The position numbers and the translations under genes are program-made. Shown one piece after another: positions 1 through 7,986 of a stretch of 38,690 nucleotides of DNA. The first letter of the stretch is position 1; the number at the start of each line of letters is the position of its first letter. The notes below the pieces were generated by a model that was not told the origin of the DNA, searched no databases, and worked only from the letters and a program-made list of their open reading frames with translations. The DNA comes from Bacteroidia bacterium (GTDB lineage: Bacteria; Bacteroidota; Bacteroidia; Flavobacteriales; Flavobacteriaceae): contig JAUIBH010000030.1 of the NCBI GenBank assembly GCA_030427985.1, positions 1 to 38,690 of the forward strand, written 5' to 3'.

Positions 1-1
1 T

Positions 2-667
2 AACAACTTTTTTAAAGCAGAAAGCGAAGCTATAATTCCATACTCTCAATACCTCAATCAATTTTCGGCCTATTTGCAACAAGGTATTATGGAGAGTAAC
101 GGAAAAAGTGTGGACCGTGCCGGAAACCGGGTGGGCCACCAAACCGGGACTATCATTTGGGGAGAGCCCGGGACCAACTCCCAACATGCTTTCTTTCAAT
201 TGATCCATCAAGGAACAAAATTGATTCCAACCGATTTTATCGGGTTTAAAGAATCGTTGCATGGCGATGTGGATCATCACAATAAATTGATGGCCAATTT
301 CTTTGCACAGACCGAAGCTCTCATGAACGGGAAAACCGCTGAAGAGGTTAAAAAAGAATTAGAGTCGCAGGGAATATCCCAAGAAGAATTAAAATCCCTA
401 CTCCCCTTTAAGGTGTTTGAAGGCAACAAACCTACCAATACCATACTCATTAAAAAACTTACGCCCAAAAGCCTTGGGGCATTGATTGCGCTTTATGAGC
501 ACAAAATCTTTGTGCAAGGTGTTGTTTGGAACATTTTCAGCTACGATCAATGGGGTGTAGAATTGGGCAAACAATTGGCCAAGACCATTCTCTCGGATAT
601 TGAAAATTTAGATATTGGCAAACATGATGCCTCAACATTGAATCTTCTCCAATTTTTTAAGAGCTGA
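2..667 (+). CDS. pgi: Glucose-6-phosphate isomerase, C-terminal part (5' end outside window)
   Basis: This is the last 221 codons of glucose-6-phosphate isomerase, the cytoplasmic enzyme that interconverts glucose-6-phosphate and fructose-6-phosphate in glycolysis and gluconeogenesis. The frame is open from base 2, so the gene begins upstream of the window; a TTG at 74 is internal and not the start. The visible part has the conserved [19 protein letters not shown] stretch, which includes active-site glutamate and histidine positions, and the second family signature ([14 protein letters not shown]) close to the C-terminus. The protein stops shortly after, as usual for bacterial enzymes of about 540 residues. 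Its product fructose-6-phosphate is the substrate of GlmS at the far end of the window, but the genes are too far apart to suggest linkage. Identification is secure; only the missing 5' end limits it. Confidence 0.96.
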   Translation, partial: NNFFKAESEAIIPYSQYLNQFSAYLQQGIMESNGKSVDRAGNRVGHQTGTIIWGEPGTNSQHAFFQLIHQGTKLIPTDFIGFKESLHGDVDHHNKLMANFFAQTEALMNGKTAEEVKKELESQGISQEELKSLLPFKVFEGNKPTNTILIKKLTPKSLGALIALYEHKIFVQGVVWNIFSYDQWGVELGKQLAKTILSDIENLDIGKHDASTLNLLQFFKS

Positions 668-709
668 ACAGCCAGTTCTCTATTTGTAGGGAAAAACCTC
701 GAGCATTTG

Positions 710-739
710 TTTGTCAACTGCTTTTCTTTGTTAATTTTG
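710..739 (+). promoter_or_regulatory. Bacteroidetes-type promoter for the first TonB-dependent receptor
   Basis: TTTG at 710-713 is followed after 18 bases by TAATTTTG at 732-739, an exact match to the TAnnTTTG -7 element used by the Bacteroidetes primary sigma factor. Transcription would start near 746, giving a leader of about 90 nt before the ATG at 838. Seen by eye; not tested. Confidence 0.5.
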
Positions 740-837
740 TGTTAACTGTAACAGGTTCATTTTAACCTTGGCTTAATCGCTGTGTGTCAAAAATGAAGCA
801 CATTTGCAGGGCAAATTAAACACTTAAACACTGAAAA

Positions 838-3519
838 ATGAGAAAGATTTACTTGGCTATTGTGGCGATTTTTGTGTCCGCAATGGCATTTTCACAAGGG
901 ACAATTACTGGTACTGTGGTAGATGGCGAGCTTGGCGGCCCGCTTCCCGGAGCCAGTGTGGTAGTTAAAGGTACTTCTATAGGTACTTCTACTGATTTTG
1001 ATGGAAACTTTACTTTGGAAGTTGACCAAGCTTCCGGAACTTTGGTGGTTTCCTACATTGGATTTGTTAAGCAAAATGTTTCTTTTAGCTCTACTGGGAG
1101 CGTGGGAACAATTTCCTTGCAGCCTGACGCTGAAGAATTGGAAGGCGTTGTAGTGGTTGGTACTGGTATTATTGACCTTGCTGCCGATAGACAAACACCA
1201 ATAGCAGTTTCTTCTGTGCCAATAAAGACTATTCAAGAAAAAATAGGTACCCAAGATGTTACCATGACTTTGGTGAACACTCCTTCCGTTTATGTTTCAG
1301 GACAGGCGGGTGGATTTGGTGACACCAACATGAGAGTTCGTGGATTTGAACAAGATAATACGGCCTTCCTTTTAAACGGACAGCCTATTAATGGTATGGA
1401 AGATGGTAACATGTACTGGTCTAACTGGTCCGGTATTAATGACATCGCTTCAGGTATTCAAATTCAAAGAGGTCTTGGTTCTTCCAAATTAGCCATTTCT
1501 TCCGTGGGAGGTACAGTCAACTTCGTAACAAAGGCCACTGAAATGGATGAAGGCGGTTTTGGATATGCAACTGTGGCCAATAACAATTATATTAAAACTT
1601 CAGCCGGCTATAACACAGGTGTTTCAGACAAAGGATGGGGTCTTAGTGTTATGCTTTCCCACTGGCAAGGTGATGGTTATAACGAAGGTAACTTTGGAGA
1701 AGGGCAGACTTATTTTATTTCTGTGGGATACACACCAAACGACAGCCACAACTTCAACTTTTTGATTACTGGGGCACCTCAGTTCCACGATCAAAACTTT
1801 ACCAAGCCAATTTCTGACTATTTAGAGTATGGTATGCGTTACAACAATAACTGGGGTACTTATAACGGTCAATACCTTACTGAAAGAAGAAACTTTTACC
1901 ATAAACCTGTTGCTAACTTAAACTGGGACTGGAACATTACTGATGCTTCTAGCTTGTCAACCGTATTGTATGCCTCTTGGGGTAACGGTGGAGGTACGGG
2001 TAACCGTGGTGATCGTATTAGAACGGCCGAGGGGCGGATTGACTATGACGCCATCTATGCTTTTAACAATAGTGTACCCAATGGTGAAGGGGGATATTTT
2101 GCCGCTGGAGGTGGTTATGTTACCAGAGCATCCATGAATTTGCACAACTGGTACGGGTTGATTTCCAACTTTGAAACAAAATTGACCGACAATCTGACCT
2201 GGAACGTAGGTTTCGATTTAAGAACCTACTACGGAAAGCACTTTAGAGTGGTTTCAGATTTTCATGGTCTTTCTTCATGGCAAGAAAATATTCGTTTAAT
2301 TGACCAAAACAACAACCATGAACCTTATGGCACTTTTGGTACTTATAAGCAGGTAATTGCAACGGAGTCTTTTAGACCATCAGGTTGGGAAGCTGCTTTC
2401 AACAGCTATCCTGAGGATCAAAAAATCGCGTACAGCAATGACGAGCGTATCTCTTATGGAGGATTGTTCACGCAGTTGGAGTATGCTACCGATCAGTTTT
2501 CTGCATTTTTTCAAGGGTCTATTTCCAATCAATATCACCAACGATTTGATCCTTACCAATACGCGGATCAATCTTTGATTGACGGGACTTCCTCCCAATG
2601 GACAGGAACTCCACTTCCCGCAGGTATTGAGCCAGGAGTGGATTCCGAAAAAGTGAACAACTTTGGATATAATGCCAAAGGTGGTTTTAGTTATAGCCCA
2701 ACAGACCAGCACAGTTTCTACTTTAATACTGGATTCTATAACCGTCAACCCTATCACGATAACATTTATTTGAACTTCACCAACCAAATTAATCCGTTGA
2801 CTGAAAACGAAAAGATTTTTGGTTTGGAAGCGGGGTATAAATATTCTAGTCCTGTATTTTCAGGAAGCGTAAACGCATATCGTACCTCATGGAAGGATAG
2901 GGTGGTAACCAGTTCTGATGTTGTTGATGACGTCGTTACTTATGAGTCTAACTTTGGAACTGAGCAGTTGCATACCGGAGTTGAGCTGGATGCAAAGATA
3001 AGACCAATGAGTGGCCTTAGTTTTAATGCTTTTGCTTCAATTGGTGATTGGCAATACAAAGGTGAGGTTATTACCCAAGTAACCGATGAGGAACGTAACG
3101 TGATCAGTACTGAAGCAGAAGATGTTGATGGCGGTAAAGTAGGAGGTGCAGCCCAGCTTTCTGGTGGATTAGGTTTTTCCTACAGAATTACCAGCATGTT
3201 CTCCATCGATTCTGATTTTAGATATTATGATAATCTTTATTCTGATGTGGGTGCCATCAAAGAAAACTTGGAGTTGCCATCTTTCAGTCTTTTGGATGCC
3301 GGGGTTACTTTCAACCTTCCTTTGGGAATTGATAAGACCAAGAATTTGAAGATTAGAGCCAATATGAATAATGTTCTTGATAAAGAATACCTTTCTGAGT
3401 TGACCACTGCTGATTTTGCAGAAGCTGGAGATGAAACCTATGACGGAATAGCTGTTTCTAACCAAGGCTATTTTGGTTTGGGAAGAACTTGGAACGTTAC
3501 TTTACGTTACGATTTTTAA
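838..3519 (+). CDS. TonB-dependent outer-membrane receptor with carboxypeptidase-like regulatory domain
   Basis: This 893-residue outer-membrane transporter would import an unknown ligand using TonB energy. A signal peptide (about residues 1-19, ending FSQ) is followed by a carboxypeptidase-regulatory-like beta-sandwich (about 20-105, with GTVVDGELGGPLPGA and GTSTDFDGNFTL), a plug domain (about 120-235, with MRVRGFEQDNTAFLLNGQPI) and a 22-strand barrel ending in the aromatic RYDF. The plug contains WSNWSGIND, closely matched in the second receptor at 5235, so the two look like one subfamily. No SusD-like lipoprotein lies next to it, so a SusC role is not supported. It has its own promoter upstream and a strong terminator downstream, so it is probably monocistronic. 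The ATG start is set by the signal peptide. Substrate cannot be deduced. Confidence 0.93.
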   Translation: MRKIYLAIVAIFVSAMAFSQGTITGTVVDGELGGPLPGASVVVKGTSIGTSTDFDGNFTLEVDQASGTLVVSYIGFVKQNVSFSSTGSVGTISLQPDAEELEGVVVVGTGIIDLAADRQTPIAVSSVPIKTIQEKIGTQDVTMTLVNTPSVYVSGQAGGFGDTNMRVRGFEQDNTAFLLNGQPINGMEDGNMYWSNWSGINDIASGIQIQRGLGSSKLAISSVGGTVNFVTKATEMDEGGFGYATVANNNYIKTSAGYNTGVSDKGWGLSVMLSHWQGDGYNEGNFGEGQTYFISVGYTPNDSHNFNFLITGAPQFHDQNFTKPISDYLEYGMRYNNNWGTYNGQYLTERRNFYHKPVANLNWDWNITDASSLSTVLYASWGNGGGTGNRGDRIRTAEGRIDYDAIYAFNNSVPNGEGGYFAAGGGYVTRASMNLHNWYGLISNFETKLTDNLTWNVGFDLRTYYGKHFRVVSDFHGLSSWQENIRLIDQNNNHEPYGTFGTYKQVIATESFRPSGWEAAFNSYPEDQKIAYSNDERISYGGLFTQLEYATDQFSAFFQGSISNQYHQRFDPYQYADQSLIDGTSSQWTGTPLPAGIEPGVDSEKVNNFGYNAKGGFSYSPTDQHSFYFNTGFYNRQPYHDNIYLNFTNQINPLTENEKIFGLEAGYKYSSPVFSGSVNAYRTSWKDRVVTSSDVVDDVVTYESNFGTEQLHTGVELDAKIRPMSGLSFNAFASIGDWQYKGEVITQVTDEERNVISTEAEDVDGGKVGGAAQLSGGLGFSYRITSMFSIDSDFRYYDNLYSDVGAIKENLELPSFSLLDAGVTFNLPLGIDKTKNLKIRANMNNVLDKEYLSELTTADFAEAGDETYDGIAVSNQGYFGLGRTWNVTLRYDF

Positions 3520-3540
3520 CCATAATCAAAAGAATATCTC

Positions 3541-3568
3541 AAACCCTGCCCATCGGCAGGGTTTTTTT
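3541..3568 (+). terminator. Rho-independent terminator after the first TonB receptor
   Basis: A perfect 10-bp stem (AAACCCTGCC at 3541-3550 with GGCAGGGTTT at 3555-3564) with a four-base loop runs into a T tract ending at 3568. It lies 22 bases after the receptor stop codon. Confidence 0.9.
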
Positions 3569-3612
3569 ATTTTCAAAATCCGTATTTTTAGAATCGAAAA
3601 ACTACTCTCAAA

Positions 3613-4050
3613 ATGGAAATTATCAAGAACCTTCACTCGTATCTTGCCTATATTGTATTGGCTGTACTTATCATTGCGGTGGCCAATGCGCTATTAGGCT
3701 GGCTGGGCAAAAAGGACTTTACCCTCCAAAAAGATCTTAGAATAAGTCTTTTTGCACTTATCCTAAGTCACATTCAACTTTTGGTAGGCCTTATCCTGTA
3801 TTTAGTTTCCGCCAATGGCCTTAAGGCCATCCAATCCCTGGGCATGGGCGGATTAAATGCACCTGCGCGTCTATTGGCCGTGGAACACCCTTTTATCAAC
3901 ATCATCGCCTTGGTGTTGATCACCATGGGGTGGTCTCGCCACAAAAAGTTTATGGAAAACAACAAAAAGTTCAAGACCATTACCATCTTTTACGGACTGG
4001 GACTGCTCTTGATTCTAAGTCGAATCCCTTGGGGGCAATGGTTTAGTTAA
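3613..4050 (+). CDS. Small four-helix membrane protein, function unknown
   Basis: This 145-residue protein has four hydrophobic helices (about residues 9-31, 44-66, 93-107 and 122-137), so it is an inner-membrane protein without a signal peptide. I do not recognise a characterised family. Similar flavobacterial proteins exist and, from memory, carry unhelpful or wrong automatic names. Histidines are visible at 8, 53, 92 (in an EHP motif) and 110; those in or near helices 1, 2 and 3 could bind haem or a metal, but this is speculation. The gene sits between a receptor with its own terminator and a convergent nuclease gene, so it appears to be transcribed alone. A weak promoter-like TATTTTTA lies just upstream near 3583-3590. 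The start ATG precedes the first helix at a normal distance. Confidence 0.8.
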   Translation: MEIIKNLHSYLAYIVLAVLIIAVANALLGWLGKKDFTLQKDLRISLFALILSHIQLLVGLILYLVSANGLKAIQSLGMGGLNAPARLLAVEHPFINIIALVLITMGWSRHKKFMENNKKFKTITIFYGLGLLLILSRIPWGQWFS

Positions 4051-4057
4051 GATTGTC

Positions 4058-4092
4058 ATTCCCGCGCCCCAGTGAATGCGGGAGGCGGGAAT
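4058..4092. repeat. REP-like intergenic palindrome, possible bidirectional terminator
   Basis: ATTCCCGC (4058-4065) pairs with GCGGGAAT (4085-4092). An inner GCGGG at 4078-4082 and an overlapping CATTC/GAATG pair (4057-4061/4074-4078) allow alternative folds. The element fills the gap between the convergent genes ending at 4050 and 4094. It resembles the abundant TCATTCCCGC...GCGGGAATC palindromes of marine flavobacterial genomes. Termination in both directions is an inference. Confidence 0.7.
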
Positions 4093-4093
4093 C

Positions 4094-5131
4094 TCATTCT
4101 TTTTCTTTGATCAAGAACAAATAAGCTGGAAAGTGATCGCTGTACCCTGCAGTATAACTACCACCTGAATACGTTCTTAGAGGGTAACCTTTGTATTTAC
4201 CTTCGGTGGTTCTAATAAAGGAAGGGGAAAAGATGCCTGCTTTCCAATAGGATAAGTTCGCTTTTTCAGTAGTCACCAAATTAGCGGTCATAAAGAACTG
4301 ATCAAACAAGTTCCATTTATCACGATACGCTAGAGAACCGATGCCCTTTTTGTACAATTGGTCCATCGGATTGAAAAGGCTTAGACTATCCAATTGCTTT
4401 ATTTTGCCTTTGGTTTTCAAGATGCTCTTTAAACTATCATCACGTGGGTCGTCATTCAAATCTCCCATACAAATGATTTTGGCCTTCCAGTTCAGCTTTT
4501 GAATGGAATCAATAATACGCTTGTTCAACAACGCGGCGCGTACCCGTTTGGGGTTACTTTTGGCAGCACCGCCCCTTCGCGATGGCCAGTGGTTTACCAC
4601 AAAATAGACATCCTCACCATCCATAAGTCCGCCAACCACTAATTGATCTCGTGTATAAACTCGCTCCCCAAGATCATCAAACAATAAAAGGCGGTGACTT
4701 TTAAAAGAAGAGGGCAAATAAGACGATTTTTTAAAAAGCAAAGCTACATCAATCCCCCGTGCATCTGGGGAATCAAAATGTACAATGCCATAATCCTTAT
4801 CCTTTAAATTGGGATGTTGAACTAGATCCTCAACCACTTTTCGGTTTTCCACTTCACATAACCCAATGACATCGGGTGAACTATGCGATGTGTCCTCCCC
4901 TATTTTGGAAAGCACTTTTGAAATCTGGTCAATCTTGTGTCGGTACCGTTCTTGCGTCCAATGATAACTACCTTCGGGAGTGCGGTCATCATCAAAAGTG
5001 AGGGAATCGTTCTCCGTATCAAACAGATTTTCAACGTTGTAGAACGCAATGGTTCTTAGGGTATAGGTTTTGGACGTTTGTCCATAAAGTGAGGTCGATA
5101 TTAATACAAGTAGGCATATTAATAATCGCAT
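4094..5131 (-). CDS. Secreted endonuclease/exonuclease/phosphatase-family protein
   Basis: This 345-residue enzyme of the EEP (DNase I-like) superfamily has a signal peptide (residues 1-18, LLICLLVLISTSLYGQ), so it acts in the periplasm or outside the cell. The full catalytic set is visible: Asn32 and Glu34 in FYNVENLFD, Glu93 in GLCEVEN, His181 in VNHWPSR, Asp224 and Asn226 in MGDLNDDP, and Asp331-His332 in the C-terminal SDHFPAY. Such enzymes cleave phosphodiester or phosphomonoester bonds with Mg2+; nucleic acid is a plausible substrate but phospholipid head groups or sugar phosphates are not excluded. It is divergent from a TonB receptor and DUF5689/lamin-tail lipoprotein, with 103 bases between the two starts, which suggests a shared job. 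No clear lipobox is present. Catalytic family is sure; substrate is not. Confidence 0.92.
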   Translation of the reverse strand: MRLLICLLVLISTSLYGQTSKTYTLRTIAFYNVENLFDTENDSLTFDDDRTPEGSYHWTQERYRHKIDQISKVLSKIGEDTSHSSPDVIGLCEVENRKVVEDLVQHPNLKDKDYGIVHFDSPDARGIDVALLFKKSSYLPSSFKSHRLLLFDDLGERVYTRDQLVVGGLMDGEDVYFVVNHWPSRRGGAAKSNPKRVRAALLNKRIIDSIQKLNWKAKIICMGDLNDDPRDDSLKSILKTKGKIKQLDSLSLFNPMDQLYKKGIGSLAYRDKWNLFDQFFMTANLVTTEKANLSYWKAGIFSPSFIRTTEGKYKGYPLRTYSGGSYTAGYSDHFPAYLFLIKEKE

Positions 5132-5234
5132 TTTATTTTGATTTTGCCACTAAAATAAGTAAGATTGCGGAATTATCGCGCAGCCTGTAAGGCAATTACA
5201 ACCCCTTTTTTATTAATTAACCTACTCAAGAGCT

Positions 5235-7976
5235 ATGAGAACAGCTATGTTCTTGGCTGTGTTCTGTTGTGTCACTATGCAATATGGACAACAGAGCACT
5301 ACCATTTTGGGGCGCGTACAGGAAAAGGGGACAAACGTGCCCATCTCCAATGCAAGTATTGCCGTTAAGACCTTATCACAAGAATTTTTTACGGATGAAG
5401 ACGGAACATTTGAAATACAGATCCAAGATTCTGGTGATGTATTGTTGACCATTTCCGCTCCCGATTTTATATCAAAACGGTTTTCCCTGCACCTATCTGG
5501 CGAAACCATTGACTTAGGTGAAATTGTATTGGAAAGAGACATTGAACGGGAAAAGACAGATAACTTGATTACCCTTACGGATGGCGATTTACTGGAGGAT
5601 GGTGAAACCGTTTCAGGTAGTTTGGGATTACTTCAATCCACAAAAGATATCTTTCTAAATCGAGCTGCGTTTGACTTTGGTCAGGCATTTTTTAAGGTGC
5701 GTGGTTACGATTCCCGTAACGGTAGTGTATTGATCAATGGCATTCCCATGAACAAATTTTTTGATGGTAGGCCCCAGTGGAACAATTGGGGCGGACTCAA
5801 TGATGTGGTCCGAAATCAAGAATATACCTATGGGTTGACTGAGAACCCATATGCCTTTGGAGGCATTTTAGGCACTACCAATATCGATACAAGTCCTTCC
5901 AAGATGCGGCCGGGCATTCGTTTGTCCAGTTCCGTATCCAACCGAACCTATAGAGGTAGGCTGATGGCCACCTATAATTCGGGGTTGGGAAAAAAGGGCT
6001 TGGCCTATACTTTTTCAGCTTCACGAAGATGGGCCAAAGAGGGCTATGTGCAAGGTACTTTGTATGATGCCTATTCCTTTTTTGGAGCATTGGAATATCA
6101 ATTCAACCCACAGAACAGCATCATGTTCACATCCATTCTGGCCCGTAACCGAAGGGGACGTTCCTCCGCCCTTACCGAAGAGGCCTTTGCACTGATGGGA
6201 AACCAGTACAATCCCTATTGGGGAAATCAGGATGGAAGAATCAGGAATTCAAGGGAGCGCAACATTTTTGAGCCCTTGTTTCTATTGAATTATAGGTTGA
6301 AGCTGAACAAATTGGATTGGAACTTGGGCGTTGCCTATCAATTTGGTTCCAACGCCAGAAGTCGACTGGGCTATTTTAATGCACCAAATCCAGACCCAAC
6401 CTATTACCGATATTTACCCAGCTACTACATCAATAGTTCCATTGGGGCGGATTTTATCAATGCAAATTTGGCTCGGGAGGCTCTTTTGGACAATCCTCAA
6501 ATGGATTGGGACCAGCTCTATACCGCCAATACCAACCCCAATGCCAATGGCAAGGCAGCTTATGTACTTTATAATGATGTAGCCAGCGATACACAGATGA
6601 TCCTTTCATCCACTTTAGACTATGATTTTAGTGATGGTATCAGTATCGGTTTGGGTGGGAATTTCAGAACTATGTCTTCTGAGAATTATGCTGAAATCCA
6701 AGATTTGTTAGGAGCCAGTTTTCATGACGATATTGATGCGTTTTCCAATACTTTGAACGACAGCAATGGGAATTTGGAGAAAACGGAAGGAGAAATCTTC
6801 AATTACCACTACAACTTCGACGCTTCCCAATTTGAGGTTTTTGGGCAAGCCTCTTTATCAACTAAGAAATGGAATGGATTTGCTTCGGCCTCCATGACCA
6901 GCTTTGCTGTGCAACGAAATGGGCTGTTTGCCAATGAACGCTTTCCGGAAAGTTCTTTCGGGCCAAGTGAAAAAGTATCTTTTTCCAGCATTGGATTAAA
7001 GGGTGGCCTAAGTTATTTTCTAACGGGCAGGCATTGGTTTACGGCAAACGGGGCCAAAATTGAGCGGGAGCCCACGCTTCAAAATAGCTTTATCAACCCA
7101 AGGGAGAACAATGCGGTTGTTCCCGATATCCAGAAAGAGGTGGTGACCACAGTAGATTTGAATTACTTCATCAGATTGCCTGATGTTACGGGGCGAATCA
7201 GTGCTTTCTACACCCGTTTTCAAAACTTGACCGACATCAATTTCTTTTTTGTGGATTCCGGTCTGGGTTCGGACTTTGTGCAGGAGGTCATCACTGGCTT
7301 GGACCGGTTACATAAGGGCATAGAGTTTGGATTGGAGTACCAGGCATCTTCAAGCGTAAAAATAACCGCAGTTGGGAATTTTGGGGAGTATGTGTATGCC
7401 AGTGATCCCTTTGTTCAGATAAATTTTGATACCGCTGGAGCAGAAGAAGAACTCATAGATCCAGAAGGAACCACAGATTTGGGCATTGCCCAACTAAAAG
7501 GGTTAAAATTGGCGCAAGGTCCCCAAACCGCACTGGCTTTGGGCGTTGAATATAGGTCACCCAAATATTGGTGGGTTGGGGCCACCACAAATTACCTTAC
7601 CAATAATTACGTTAATATATCCACCATCACCCGTACTTCCAGCTTTCTTTTAGATCCAGAAACGGGAGAACCTTTCCCAGATGCCACGGATGAAAATGTA
7701 AAAAAGCTCCTTAGACAAAAACCCTTGGATGACATTTACCTGCTCAACCTTATTGGTGGAAAATCGTGGTTGTGGGGCAAAAAATATATCAGTGCTTTTG
7801 TGAGCATCAACAATCTTTTTGGTTCGGTTTTTAGGACTGGCGGCTATGAACAAAGCCGAAATGGCAATTTTGGCCAATTGCAACAGGACAATTTAAGCGG
7901 TACCCCATCCTTCGCTCCAAAGTATTGGTACAGCTACGGAAGAACCTATTTTCTGAATCTGGCAATCAGTTTTTAA
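5235..7976 (+). CDS. TonB-dependent receptor paired with a DUF5689 lipoprotein
   Basis: This 913-residue outer-membrane TonB-dependent transporter has a short signal peptide (about 1-19, ending QYGQ). It is followed by a carboxypeptidase-regulatory-like domain (about 22-98, with DEDGTFEIQI), a plug (about 105-205, with KVRGYDSRNGSVLINGIPM) and a large barrel that ends in NLAISF. Its plug motif QWNNWGGLND closely matches the WSNWSGIND of the receptor at 838. The lipoprotein gene begins 10 bases after its stop, so the two are almost certainly co-transcribed and the lipoprotein probably acts as a surface partner. The divergent neighbour is a secreted EEP-family enzyme. I see no clear -7 box in the divergent region. 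Ligand unknown; nucleic acid fragments or phosphodiesters are the hypothesis suggested by context. Confidence 0.93.
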   Translation: MRTAMFLAVFCCVTMQYGQQSTTILGRVQEKGTNVPISNASIAVKTLSQEFFTDEDGTFEIQIQDSGDVLLTISAPDFISKRFSLHLSGETIDLGEIVLERDIEREKTDNLITLTDGDLLEDGETVSGSLGLLQSTKDIFLNRAAFDFGQAFFKVRGYDSRNGSVLINGIPMNKFFDGRPQWNNWGGLNDVVRNQEYTYGLTENPYAFGGILGTTNIDTSPSKMRPGIRLSSSVSNRTYRGRLMATYNSGLGKKGLAYTFSASRRWAKEGYVQGTLYDAYSFFGALEYQFNPQNSIMFTSILARNRRGRSSALTEEAFALMGNQYNPYWGNQDGRIRNSRERNIFEPLFLLNYRLKLNKLDWNLGVAYQFGSNARSRLGYFNAPNPDPTYYRYLPSYYINSSIGADFINANLAREALLDNPQMDWDQLYTANTNPNANGKAAYVLYNDVASDTQMILSSTLDYDFSDGISIGLGGNFRTMSSENYAEIQDLLGASFHDDIDAFSNTLNDSNGNLEKTEGEIFNYHYNFDASQFEVFGQASLSTKKWNGFASASMTSFAVQRNGLFANERFPESSFGPSEKVSFSSIGLKGGLSYFLTGRHWFTANGAKIEREPTLQNSFINPRENNAVVPDIQKEVVTTVDLNYFIRLPDVTGRISAFYTRFQNLTDINFFFVDSGLGSDFVQEVITGLDRLHKGIEFGLEYQASSSVKITAVGNFGEYVYASDPFVQINFDTAGAEEELIDPEGTTDLGIAQLKGLKLAQGPQTALALGVEYRSPKYWWVGATTNYLTNNYVNISTITRTSSFLLDPETGEPFPDATDENVKKLLRQKPLDDIYLLNLIGGKSWLWGKKYISAFVSINNLFGSVFRTGGYEQSRNGNFGQLQQDNLSGTPSFAPKYWYSYGRTYFLNLAISF

Positions 7977-7986
7977 TCATGGAATT

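Noticed and set aside
892..1254. Long antisense open frames within receptor and katG genes
   Set aside because: They mirror strong coding genes on the other strand and have no recognisable domain or start context.
838..3519. SusC assignment for the first TonB receptor
   Set aside because: No SusD-like lipoprotein or glycoside hydrolase is adjacent, so a glycan-uptake role is not supported.
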